NCBI RefSeq assembly: GCF_023028225.1
Contig: NZ_CP095484.1
Span: forward strand, 45,718 to 109,717
DNA: 64,000 nt
Source of the DNA: Halorientalis litorea
Lineage (GTDB): Archaea; Halobacteriota; Halobacteria; Halobacteriales; Haloarculaceae
Direction of reading: 5' to 3'
The notes under the pieces are model-generated. The model was not told where the DNA came from. It did no database searches and worked only from the letters and a program-made list of their open reading frames with translations. Positions 53,041 to 62,482 of the stretch are shown here, one piece after another (position 1 is the first letter of the stretch; every line of letters starts with the position of its first letter). Made by a program: the position numbers and the translations under genes.

Positions 53041-56000
53041 ATGGGTGGACTGGTTGATTACGACTACGACTTTTTCGACGAATACCAGTCCGACGTCCTC
53101 GCTGATCTACCGTCCATAGAGCAACTCATTCGATTAGATGATGAGGTCGCAAATAAGGTCACGATGCCCCGATATGAGGGGCCTGTTGATCCGATCGAAT
53201 GGAAATTCTTAGAAAGATATTACAGCAGCTTATTTGCAGACTTCATTACGGACCGCATTCAGGGCATCGTCGATACGGAACCCATCGAGACGAATCGAGA
53301 CAGATTCCACGGATTCCGAGAGGACATTGTTTCGTTAAATCAGAACCTCCCCGCACAGCGGTCAGCGCAAACAGGTGTGATTTCGAAGCCTGCAGAAACG
53401 GTCCTTCTCAAACGACTGCGACAGCTTGGCTTCGATCCGAGTGCGCTAGACGTCTCTCATATTGGGAGTGGTGGCGGTCTCTATCTGTTGGAGCTGTTCG
53501 TGACCGCCGCCCAGCAAGAAGCACTGTCAGATTCAGAACTCCTGACAGCCCTGCTTGACGAAGCCGATTCGCTGGGCAGCATGAGTAAAGATGCGGCCAT
53601 GTCCCGCCTGCATCGGCCTGTCCTGATGGTCTCCCTCTGGGATAACCAAGAAGAAGGCCTCAACAAGTGGCTGGACAACGGCCGACACGGAATTCTCGAG
53701 ATGGCGACGGCCACAGGGAAAACGGTGGCTGGAATCGCCGCCATCGCCGAATGCTGCGGCGTCCTTCCGGAGGACCCCGACCACGAACCACGAACTGACG
53801 ACGCGAAAATCATGATCGTCGCCCACTCGAATGCGATCCTCAAGCAGTGGGAGCAGGAGATACAGGAGAAGCTTGGCCTCCCGATGCCTGCCGGACAGAC
53901 GGGTGAACAGGCAGACCGCGTATCGTTTAGTAGTGGAGAAGTGGAGTTCTATACTGCACAGTCCCTCCTGCCACGATACGACCGTGATCTCGCCGACCAG
54001 TACGATCTCGTCATCTACGACGAAGTACACCACTACTCTAATTTAGATGGGTACGGAGCTGCCATCGACAGACCAAACTATCGGGCTGCGATGGGCCTTT
54101 CAGCAACGATCGGCGACGACGGTGAGCTGAAACGAGAGCAGCTTACCGAGCTGTTGGGTGATGTCGTCCACACGTATGGGGTCGAGGACGCTCGTCGCGA
54201 CGGAATCATACCCGAATTCGACTGGACTGTACACCCAACGCCGCTCGACCCTTACGAACGGGAAGAGTGGGATGAGGCAACAGAGTCGATCTCCGACCAA
54301 TTCAAGCACATCCGGCGGTCGACAGCAACCAAGCGGATTCTCAAACAGATTCCTGTCCCGTTTACCGAACTCGAAGACCTCGGGGACTTCATTCGCGCAC
54401 ACGAGGCTGCGTCGATGGTCTTCGACGATGAGGACATACCCGATGAATGGTCGAACCTCCAGGCGACGATTCATTCGCGGACCTGGATCCGCCACCGATC
54501 ACAGCCGAAGATCGAAGAGGCAATCGAACTGGCGAAGGACTATCTCGAAGACCCAGACCAGCCTGTCAAGCTCGTTATCTTCGCGATGGACATCGACACG
54601 GCTGACGAAATCGCAGACCAACTCGGGGAGGTGTCCGATCACGTCTATCGGGCACACAGCCAGCTTGAGACCTCCTCCAAGAAGAACAACGAGACGGTCC
54701 AACGTAACATCAACAAGTTCGGGAAATGCGAGAATGGCGTACTCGTCTCTCCTAAGATGCTGGACGAGGGGATTGACGTCCCGGATGCGGAAGTCGGCAT
54801 CAACGTCGCGGGGACCAAAACGAAGCTTCAGCTCGTACAGCGGATGGGACGGGTCCTCCGCAAACACGGCGATCAGCGGCCCCACTTCCACCATTTCATC
54901 GCCATGCCCGACGAGAACTACATTGCGGGGCTGGACTCGAAGGAGTATGTGCAGGAGCTCAACTGGGTTCGGGAGCTGGGGGAGACGATTGGGGTGCAGC
55001 CGATCATCGAGGAGGCCGGCGTCGACGCCGAGTTGCTGGAACGCGCCGAGCAGCGGGGACACGAACTCTGGGCCCGAGATCTGCTTGAGGATCTCGAGGT
55101 AGAGACCGTTCAGGGGAACGTCAATCTGGAACAGTTGCTTGATGAACTGACCGTCGAAGCGACAGAAATTCTGCTGGATGAGTTATGGCTGGAGGGGGAA
55201 CGAGTGGCGCAGGATGACTGGGAAGCCGCGATGGAAACACTCCGTGACTCGGAAGCCCTCTCCGTCGAAGGCCTCCAGCGCGTCTGGTGGCTTTTCCCCA
55301 TCTATCGAGAGCGACCGACGGAGTTGGACGAGCTATTGACAGCGTCGTTAAGCGCGCTCTCTGAGGAGGCGTCGTCGGGCCAGCAGTCACAAGAAGGAGC
55401 AACCGCCAACCAAGAAGGAACACCGACCGACGGCGAGTCAGCTGATGAGAGTACAAGTGGGGAGAGCGATACACCGGAGCAGAAGTCACCATCGTCGACG
55501 TCAGAAGACGACGAATCACATGAAGAGACAACTTCGTCTCAAGGCCCTGATTCGCCGGAGCCACCCAGTTCTGAATCGACAGAAACCGAGTCGGATCCAC
55601 AGGTTCCTGAGATCGAGGAGGAGGCCGGCAGCGATGAGGCGGTTGGGAGTGCCAGCGTGTTTGACGTGCTGGGAGTGGGTGAGCCGCCCAGCGCTATTTC
55701 GAGACGGCTGCAAGTCGACCCTAGCACAGACGCATCCCTCGACGAAACCCTCCTGACGAGCACGGGCGACGGTGGCCTCTTCTCGACAGGCTATCTACAC
55801 CAGCGATCGCTTCAAACCTACCTGCTGAATGGCGAAGAGGTAATCTTCCTGCTGGCATCGAAGCGCCAAGCTCCGGACTACACCGGCCAGCAGCTGCCAG
55901 ATCTAAACGGGCATCGGGCGATTACTGTAATCACCCCCACGCGGGTGCTCTGCGTCGTCGGGAATGATCCTGAAAATCAAGCGATCCAGATCCGCCACGA

Positions 56001-57834
56001 GGACGTCACGAGTGTCGATGTTCAGCAGGCCGGCCAACTCTTCTGGAAGCATCGCACAATCCGAATCCAGACGGACGACCAGACGCTCACAATCCCCGAC
56101 GGTACCGATACCGATCTCGAAGCTGCTGCGAGATACGTTCGCATCGCTGCGTACGAGGAACGGTGTGCCGCAGGCGAGCGGCTCCTCGAATGCTGCGACG
56201 TCGTCGCGACTAGTAACGGGTTCACTACAGTTGAGGGCGTGTTGGACGCAGCCAAGAGACAGTTCCAATCCGCTGTTGAATGGGGCGAGCGATACGATCT
56301 CGATACAGCGAGGGCGGAAGCCGGTGTGGAGTTCACCAACACCTGTCTCGAGAGAGCTGATCGGCAGGTAGAATTCGAGGAATCGCTCACAGAGGCTCAG
56401 CGACTCGTGAGTGATGCGCGCACAGCCTCGATAAACGGCGAGGAAGATCGGGCACAGCAGCAGTACCGTGAGGCGAAGTCGAAGCTTGAGGCGGTACTGT
56501 CCGCCTCAGATGAGAAACCGAATTCCTCGGTGGTGGAAGCCAAACAACTCCATGCGAAACTTGAGGAGGCTCTTGCGGCGGAACGCGACAGCAGTGGGAC
56601 AGAGGATAAATCGAGTCCTGAGACCGAGACAGCGGCCGCTGAGCAGTCAACGGGAAGTGATAATCACCAACCCACGCAGGACGATCTCATCGACGAGCTC
56701 CAGACCTTGACAGAGGACCTCGGTGGCGCCCCAAAGGCACCCGAGATGGACGATCAAGGATCGTACTCGACTCACGAGTATTATCGGGAGTTCGGATCGT
56801 GGAACGATGCACTGGACGCTGCCGGTATCGATCGCAGGGAGTCGCTTCTCACTGAACTGGAGCGTGTTGCTGCTGAAATCGGAGAGGTTCCGTCGACCAC
56901 TCAGATCGACGAACACAGTCGATACAGCTCCGGAATGTATGCCGACGAGTTTGGGACGATAACTGCAGCACGCGAAGCCGCTGACTTCGCCAGCGGTGAA
57001 GATTCCGAACAGGCATCGCAAGCCCACGATTCGACCGATGAACCCCACGGTCAGCCTGACGACAGCGCCACGTCGCCCACCCCAGATTCTGGACCATCCC
57101 GGCAGGCACTCATCGACGAGATTCAGCGTCTTGATGACGGTGAGAACCTCGTGCCGTACGCGTCGGAGATGGATTCTGACGGCGCGTACAAATCGTATGA
57201 CTGTCTCCAAGAATTCGGCTCGTGGGATGAAGCGCTGGAAGCTGCGGGGATCGACAAGCGAGAGCGACTCCTTGAGGAACTCCGACGTGTTCGTGACGAA
57301 CTCGGACATATGCCGAAAACGACGGAGATGAACCATCACGGGCGAGTCTCCGCGGGAATGTACTCCAACTTCTTTGGATCGTGGACGGAAGCAACCTCCC
57401 TGATTGATGCGAGCGAAGAGTCGACTAACGAGACGACTGAGTCCGATCTATCTCCCGATACCAGAGAGGAATCAAATTCATCGCCCGTATTGAATGGTGA
57501 CAGAGATTCCGTTCTCACCTGGGAGGATATCCCCGGGAACAGTCGGCTTCCGTCTTCGATCGCAGTTCAGGTGAAAGAGAAGAAACGGACCCGGTCAGAT
57601 CGTGTAGATGGCCGGTATCTGGTCGCCGATCTCAACGGCAAAGAGTTCGAGCTCAAAGTCTGGCAAAAACACGGGCTCGAGATTAAGTGGGAAGTCGATA
57701 CCTGGTATATCCTGCGTGAGGCCAGAGGGACAGTCTGGGAGAGCGATGGCGAGGTACACCGACTACTCGATAGCACGAGAGACCTTACGGCGATCGAATG
57801 TGGATCAGAGCCACCGGTAGAAGCGAAATCGTGA
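53041..57834 (+). CDS. SF2 helicase fused to PH-like, homing-endonuclease-associated repeats and an OB-like end
   Basis: This is a 1597-residue protein. The ATG at 53041 is preferred over a GTG at 53032. The N-terminal 200 residues are unassigned. The helicase core has MATATGKT (221-228), DEVHH (327-331), LSAT and QRMGRVLRKHG (600-610). An acidic Ser/Glu/Thr linker (about 770-866) is followed by a PH-like beta domain (about 873-1040), a helical part, then four degenerate repeats (about 1213-1455) of the homing-endonuclease-associated type with FGSWxxALxAAGI. The last 100 residues are OB-like (LTWEDIPGNSRLPSSI). These repeats normally act as DNA-binding units. The CoiA-like nuclease gene follows after 36 bases. 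The fusion order is unusual; defence use is inferred. Confidence 0.78.
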   Translation: MGGLVDYDYDFFDEYQSDVLADLPSIEQLIRLDDEVANKVTMPRYEGPVDPIEWKFLERYYSSLFADFITDRIQGIVDTEPIETNRDRFHGFREDIVSLNQNLPAQRSAQTGVISKPAETVLLKRLRQLGFDPSALDVSHIGSGGGLYLLELFVTAAQQEALSDSELLTALLDEADSLGSMSKDAAMSRLHRPVLMVSLWDNQEEGLNKWLDNGRHGILEMATATGKTVAGIAAIAECCGVLPEDPDHEPRTDDAKIMIVAHSNAILKQWEQEIQEKLGLPMPAGQTGEQADRVSFSSGEVEFYTAQSLLPRYDRDLADQYDLVIYDEVHHYSNLDGYGAAIDRPNYRAAMGLSATIGDDGELKREQLTELLGDVVHTYGVEDARRDGIIPEFDWTVHPTPLDPYEREEWDEATESISDQFKHIRRSTATKRILKQIPVPFTELEDLGDFIRAHEAASMVFDDEDIPDEWSNLQATIHSRTWIRHRSQPKIEEAIELAKDYLEDPDQPVKLVIFAMDIDTADEIADQLGEVSDHVYRAHSQLETSSKKNNETVQRNINKFGKCENGVLVSPKMLDEGIDVPDAEVGINVAGTKTKLQLVQRMGRVLRKHGDQRPHFHHFIAMPDENYIAGLDSKEYVQELNWVRELGETIGVQPIIEEAGVDAELLERAEQRGHELWARDLLEDLEVETVQGNVNLEQLLDELTVEATEILLDELWLEGERVAQDDWEAAMETLRDSEALSVEGLQRVWWLFPIYRERPTELDELLTASLSALSEEASSGQQSQEGATANQEGTPTDGESADESTSGESDTPEQKSPSSTSEDDESHEETTSSQGPDSPEPPSSESTETESDPQVPEIEEEAGSDEAVGSASVFDVLGVGEPPSAISRRLQVDPSTDASLDETLLTSTGDGGLFSTGYLHQRSLQTYLLNGEEVIFLLASKRQAPDYTGQQLPDLNGHRAITVITPTRVLCVVGNDPENQAIQIRHEDVTSVDVQQAGQLFWKHRTIRIQTDDQTLTIPDGTDTDLEAAARYVRIAAYEERCAAGERLLECCDVVATSNGFTTVEGVLDAAKRQFQSAVEWGERYDLDTARAEAGVEFTNTCLERADRQVEFEESLTEAQRLVSDARTASINGEEDRAQQQYREAKSKLEAVLSASDEKPNSSVVEAKQLHAKLEEALAAERDSSGTEDKSSPETETAAAEQSTGSDNHQPTQDDLIDELQTLTEDLGGAPKAPEMDDQGSYSTHEYYREFGSWNDALDAAGIDRRESLLTELERVAAEIGEVPSTTQIDEHSRYSSGMYADEFGTITAAREAADFASGEDSEQASQAHDSTDEPHGQPDDSATSPTPDSGPSRQALIDEIQRLDDGENLVPYASEMDSDGAYKSYDCLQEFGSWDEALEAAGIDKRERLLEELRRVRDELGHMPKTTEMNHHGRVSAGMYSNFFGSWTEATSLIDASEESTNETTESDLSPDTREESNSSPVLNGDRDSVLTWEDIPGNSRLPSSIAVQVKEKKRTRSDRVDGRYLVADLNGKEFELKVWQKHGLEIKWEVDTWYILREARGTVWESDGEVHRLLDSTRDLTAIECGSEPPVEAKS

Positions 57835-57870
57835 CTGGGGTGAGTTAGGAAGGTAAATAACTCAACAAAT

Positions 57871-58989
57871 ATGCCATATCTTGGACTGTCTGACGGTGAC
57901 GAAGTACTCCCTCCACAGGTCCCGGACGGATCGACAGTTGCGTGTCCAGTTTGCGGCGAGGAGATGTCAGTGGTCCGGTCCTACAACCGCGGGAGCACGT
58001 TCGTCTCTCGGCACTTCAGTCACAAGGGCGGCGGGAAAGGAGATGGCAGCGGAGCCGGTAGTGGTGATGGTGACTGCCCAGGGGAGTCCGAAATCCATCA
58101 CAAGATGAAGGCCATCGCATACGCGCGCCTGGAAAACGACTACCCGGAGGCGACTATTGAACTCGAGTCCGACCTCGAGGGACGCATTCCTGACGTGCTA
58201 TTGGAATTCCCCGAGCCGTGTGATCCATACGGCAAGGGAATTGCAGTTGAAGCCCAGTACCGGAATAAGGGAAAAGACAAGGAAGCAGTCGTAGCGCACT
58301 ATCTTGATCGGGAGTACAGCGTTGCCTGGCTCGAGGAAGACGACTTTACGACTCACGATGTTGACCTCTCCGGCATTCTCTCGGTGTGGCCGTACGCCCT
58401 CCCGGACCGATACGGGACGGAGGGGTATCCCGACGTGACGCGGTGGCTCTGGCAGAAGAAGAACCCAACTGTAGAGATTGAAGTCCCGATTCCTGCAGAC
58501 TACTGGATGTCGTTCGACAAGTCGGGAGAGTGGGTTACTATCGCGGAGAAAAACATCAAGCGACGAGGAAGCGCTCGAATTTCCAGAACGCCAGACGGGC
58601 ATCTAACGTTCTCACTTGGGAAGGCAAAGAGCTGGGGCGAAAGCGAGTCGCTTTCCGTACAGGTTGTTCCTAATGACGTTGTGAAACTCAGGTCCTTTGC
58701 CGATGATTTGGAGCGAAAGGCGTTCGGGGAGGACCGACCGTCACCGGAAGAGTGTGATCCAGAGTGGCATGAACTCAGTAAGAGATGGTTGGAGGGATCG
58801 CCAACCGTGACGGCATGGATAACAGCTGCACTACCGGACCCAAATGGAGACTCCGATGTCGTGGTGACGCTGTGGAAGAAGCAGAAGGAAACGGAACGTG
58901 TGGCGATGAAAGTTGAATCGTATGCTGCGGAAAATCTACGCGACCTCGCAGATCTTCTTGACCGAGCCTTCGAGATTGAGAAGAGCTGA
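57871..58989 (+). CDS. CoiA-like zinc-binding PD-(D/E)xK nuclease candidate
   Basis: This is a 372-residue protein. The N-terminal zinc-binding part has Cys25-x2-Cys28 and a RHFSH histidine pair (His48, His51) with Cys69 after a Gly/Asp-rich linker. Then come GESEIHHKMKA (71-81), GRIPDVLLEF (Asp108) and GIAVEAQYRNKGKD (Glu127-x-Gln129), the pattern of CoiA and related nuclease-like proteins where the Lys of E-x-K is Gln. CoiA proteins assist DNA uptake in bacteria, and relatives occur with helicases in defence islands. The remaining 230 residues are beta-rich and unassigned. It lies 36 bases after the helicase gene, so joint action is likely. It converges with the helicase at 59010. Confidence 0.7.
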   Translation: MPYLGLSDGDEVLPPQVPDGSTVACPVCGEEMSVVRSYNRGSTFVSRHFSHKGGGKGDGSGAGSGDGDCPGESEIHHKMKAIAYARLENDYPEATIELESDLEGRIPDVLLEFPEPCDPYGKGIAVEAQYRNKGKDKEAVVAHYLDREYSVAWLEEDDFTTHDVDLSGILSVWPYALPDRYGTEGYPDVTRWLWQKKNPTVEIEVPIPADYWMSFDKSGEWVTIAEKNIKRRGSARISRTPDGHLTFSLGKAKSWGESESLSVQVVPNDVVKLRSFADDLERKAFGEDRPSPEECDPEWHELSKRWLEGSPTVTAWITAALPDPNGDSDVVVTLWKKQKETERVAMKVESYAAENLRDLADLLDRAFEIEKS

Positions 58990-59009
58990 GCCCCGCTAAA
59001 TTAGTACCC

Positions 59010-61973
59010 TTAGGACACTTCCACGACTTGATCGTTAGGATCGCCAATAATGCGTAGTTCAGTATCAACCGCCTCTAACCACTCCTTACAGGTCAGGAGT
59101 AGCGTATTGATGTTAGCCCGTGTTCGGGCCTTGTCGTGGTCCAGTCCAGGTTGAACGATATACACTCTGAAGTCCCACTCGTTCGGCTGAAATCTTGTCT
59201 CGATTTCATCGAATCCCTCTTCATTCAGTTTGAACCCCTCTACACCAGTATTCTCTTGACGATAGCGAATCCGCTTTGGAAGCCCACTGTTCCTAATCCA
59301 CGCTATACTCCGGAATACCTGATCAACAACATCACGAACGTCTTCGAGACGCGCTCCACTTTTCTTGCTTTTTTTGCATGCCTTGCAGTGGTAGAGGCTA
59401 ATGCGCTTTTGAGACGGCTCGAACTGAACATAGTCTGCTATCTCACCGGTCGTATGATCACGGAACAGAATTTGTTCACTCTCACCGTTTGCCTCGATAA
59501 AGTTCTCTACCCAGGCGTGAACATGAATGAGTCCCTCGGCATCTGTGTCATCATCATCAAATGAGTATTCTCCCCACGTAGCACATCCCGACCAATCGAT
59601 CTTCGATTCTTCAACAAAACAAGTCAACGGAACCTCTGAAAGTTCTTGTTTGACCTTGTGTCCGCGCCCGTTATACACTAAGGTCCCGTCACCTGTACAG
59701 AAGTACAACGGATAACGGTTGAAAAACATCTCACCGGTCAATTCGCTGGTCTGGTCCCTACTGACTATCCTGAACTGACAGTTAGCGAGTTGACCGGTCA
59801 GTTCATTATCTGCGATATTGTACGTGCCAGATAGCGACTGCGCTGTCTCATATGGAGTATAGGAGAATTCGACAGCAGTGGGCTCATCGGTCTGGTAAGT
59901 GAGGTCTCTTAGAGCAGATTCCTTCACGGGCTGCCATCCACCCTCCTCGTGTACTTCGCTTGTATTAATCTCAACATCGAGTTGTTGAAGCGTAGGATTG
60001 AGAGTCCCGTATACTGGATCTGCAGGGAACTCGTCGATTCGGCGAACCTCCCCTAACCCAAGTTTAGGTGCGACAGATTCGGATTCATATTTCTCAAGTT
60101 TGCCCGCGAGACCCTGACACCACGAAATGAAATCACCAATTCCCTCCCTACCAGTGGACCAAACACGCCCCTGATCATTGCTAATGCCAATGATCTCTTC
60201 ATCAACCTCTGCAACTGCATGGCCTTGAGCGAAGGCCTGTGTATCTGTTTGCCTCACAGCTCCCTCCACCCGGTCACCAAGATACATTTTATAGGAAGGG
60301 AGACTCCCAGACGGCCCCAGTGCGTTGGCTAGTCCTGCAACTTGGTACTCAATATCGACCTCTGCCTGCAGCATTCGGACGAGTGATTCACCGCCGTAGA
60401 TTTCAATTTCATCGGATACTATCTGGCTACGAATACGGTCAGATAGCTCATCGGATGAGGAAGCTTCAAACAGAGTCTCGGTTTCGTCGTGATAGTAGTA
60501 GAGATGGAGGTCATATTGACGGTAGTCAAGCGGAGTTCTAGTCCCCCAGGTCGGTTTATCGATTTTCTCGGTGATCAGCCCAAGAAACACCTCGTCGGAT
60601 CGGGGCAGTTTGTAGACGATAGTGTCATCGTCAAGTGAAACGTCAGCTACCAAGTCGACGTCAGACTCCGTACTCTCGTAAAGTCGAGTGCTGCGGTATG
60701 GTTGGAGGTCTTGCTCATTGACGCCTCGAAGCGCATCTTGTCCGGCAGTAGTCGCTGCTACGTTTGTCTCAATATATTTGTCGACAAGTTCTGGAACGAG
60801 CTGACGCCAGCCTGCATCCTCATGATACAATCGCTTGACGACATCATCAACCCCGGCCTCACGCAACTTGTCTGGGTCAGCGATAACTGTTGCAGCGACA
60901 TCCGAATCTTCCGCAGGTCGAGTGACACGGCCAATTAGTTGGAGTGTGAAAGCAAACGACTTCGGGGGCTGATGAAGCACTGCAACCTTCAGATCCGCAA
61001 TATCGACCCCCTCACCGAGCATCCCAACAGCAACGACCCCGTCAAGTTCTCCATCTTGAAGTGCGCTGATCGTCTCTGCATTTTGTTTGGACGTCCGGTC
61101 CGAATGAATCGCCTCAACATCAAGCCCATGGCTGCTGTAGACATCTTCCAAACCTTGAGCAGTAGAGATTTTATCACACCGTACTAGAAGCTTAGCACTG
61201 GAGTAGTCCGTTCTAATATCTGCCAGCTCGGTAGCCGCTGCTACTGCCAATTTGCTATCCGGATCGTCAGCACGATACGTCGAAACTTCAGTCAAAGACA
61301 ATGGTTGATATAATCGTTCTTCCATCGCGTTGCTCAGAGGATAGTGATACACCATCCGGCCCGGTAGCGTCTGTCGGTCACGACGGAATGGAGTCGCAGT
61401 CAACAATACCCGCTTAGCACTGTCTACGGTCTCGAGTAGCTCCATCCAGCTGGGAGCTCTGATGTGATGTGCCTCATCGAAAAAGACGAGATCAAATTTC
61501 TCTTCAGGAGGACTGACAATAGAATCTGAGTACTGGTCCGAGTCATAGACCTTGCTGATATTGTGAGGGAGAGTAACTACAACATCCTCATCCAATTCGT
61601 CCCAGGTCTCCTCGTCGGTGACTCTTGAGGTAACTGTTGCAACAGAAGGGGTCTCCAGTTTGTCATCAACAACGCCAGCTTGTCTCAGGCCATCTAGCTG
61701 TTTGAATTTCGCTGCGGTTTGGGTACGAAGCACGTCAGATGCAGTCACGACGAGTACTTGCTTCTCGCTCAGTCCAAATGCCAATAACATCATCAGCGCT
61801 GTCTTCCCAGAACCAGTCGGCATTGACACCAGTGCTGGCTCATCTTCGTATGCCGTGAAGTGGCTCTTGACGCCCCAGAACCCACCTGCTTGGCAGGATC
61901 TTATTCCCTCAATTCCTTCCGAGCCGAACTGCTGAAAATCAATCTGGTCAGCGTGATCGGCGAAGTAGCCCAT
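59010..61973 (-). CDS. Large SF2 DEAH helicase with unassigned C-terminal half
   Basis: This is a 987-residue protein. The helicase core has PTGSGKT (52-58), DEAHH (about 166-170), LLTATPFRRD and QLIGRVTRP (about 345), as in type I/III restriction helicases and related proteins. The C-terminal 600 residues hold no recognised motif apart from CKACKK near residue 855, a possible zinc ligand pair, and a final section with FRVYIVQPGLD. No methyltransferase is adjacent. It stands alone on the minus strand, and the 416 bases upstream (61974-62389) have no gene. GC content is lower than in its neighbours, suggesting separate acquisition. Confidence 0.75.
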   Translation of the reverse strand: MGYFADHADQIDFQQFGSEGIEGIRSCQAGGFWGVKSHFTAYEDEPALVSMPTGSGKTALMMLLAFGLSEKQVLVVTASDVLRTQTAAKFKQLDGLRQAGVVDDKLETPSVATVTSRVTDEETWDELDEDVVVTLPHNISKVYDSDQYSDSIVSPPEEKFDLVFFDEAHHIRAPSWMELLETVDSAKRVLLTATPFRRDRQTLPGRMVYHYPLSNAMEERLYQPLSLTEVSTYRADDPDSKLAVAAATELADIRTDYSSAKLLVRCDKISTAQGLEDVYSSHGLDVEAIHSDRTSKQNAETISALQDGELDGVVAVGMLGEGVDIADLKVAVLHQPPKSFAFTLQLIGRVTRPAEDSDVAATVIADPDKLREAGVDDVVKRLYHEDAGWRQLVPELVDKYIETNVAATTAGQDALRGVNEQDLQPYRSTRLYESTESDVDLVADVSLDDDTIVYKLPRSDEVFLGLITEKIDKPTWGTRTPLDYRQYDLHLYYYHDETETLFEASSSDELSDRIRSQIVSDEIEIYGGESLVRMLQAEVDIEYQVAGLANALGPSGSLPSYKMYLGDRVEGAVRQTDTQAFAQGHAVAEVDEEIIGISNDQGRVWSTGREGIGDFISWCQGLAGKLEKYESESVAPKLGLGEVRRIDEFPADPVYGTLNPTLQQLDVEINTSEVHEEGGWQPVKESALRDLTYQTDEPTAVEFSYTPYETAQSLSGTYNIADNELTGQLANCQFRIVSRDQTSELTGEMFFNRYPLYFCTGDGTLVYNGRGHKVKQELSEVPLTCFVEESKIDWSGCATWGEYSFDDDDTDAEGLIHVHAWVENFIEANGESEQILFRDHTTGEIADYVQFEPSQKRISLYHCKACKKSKKSGARLEDVRDVVDQVFRSIAWIRNSGLPKRIRYRQENTGVEGFKLNEEGFDEIETRFQPNEWDFRVYIVQPGLDHDKARTRANINTLLLTCKEWLEAVDTELRIIGDPNDQVVEVS

Positions 61974-62319
61974 TCATTACTGTCAATAAAGAGAATATGT
62001 AATGAAGCTACTGTTGGGACCTGCTGACGAAGGCGTCCTTAATCCTCAAATGATTACAGTGTCCGGCTGTTCTACTTCGTATTCGCTGTGATATCGAATA
62101 ATATCCGCGACTAACCGACTTTCTGTTGAAGGCGGGCGTAGACCGCGATATGGACTATACACCGATCCTAACAGCCGGTGAGTGTCACGTTGATCTGCGG
62201 AGAGCTAATAACACCAGAATCCTCCGGAACTGTAGGCCGCTAATCCCCATCTGTCTTTGTATAGCGACATATGATATATCCAATACTGAGGCAATACAGC
62301 ATCTATTTTCGGTGTTCAC

Positions 62320-62338
62320 ACAGACTCCAACAGTCTGT
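62320..62338. repeat. Hairpin ACAGACT / AGTCTGT upstream of the recombinase
   Basis: Seven-base perfect arms flank a 5-base loop (62327-62331). It lies just before the recombinase promoter in the otherwise empty gap 61974-62389, so it may be an operator. A regulator binding there is inference. Confidence 0.6.
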
Positions 62339-62352
62339 TTGTCCCCAAAACC

Positions 62353-62358
62353 TATATC
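62353..62358 (+). promoter_or_regulatory. TATA-like box for the recombinase unit
   Basis: TATATC lies about 34 bases before the ATG of the leader ORF at 62390. It would give a short-leader transcript through the recombinase. Confidence 0.45.
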
Positions 62359-62389
62359 CTATTTGTGAGAAACTCGCTACCAGCCAAAT

Positions 62390-62482
62390 ATGCCGGGCTT
62401 AGAATTGGAAACCGACTCAGCGAGGCGTCTATCCCTGATTCCTAACCTCGAACAGCGGACACCGTGGAGGATAGCACTGTGA
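62390..62482 (+). CDS. 30-codon leader ORF overlapping the recombinase start
   Basis: ATG at 62390 opens a frame of 30 codons ending in TGA at 62480-62482. That stop overlaps the GTG at 62479 of the recombinase (GTGA), the same overlap type as mcrB-mcrC in this window. It has no recognisable domain. The placement after a TATA-like box suggests a real translated leader that couples to the recombinase; its own product may not matter. Confidence 0.45.
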   Translation: MPGLELETDSARRLSLIPNLEQRTPWRIAL

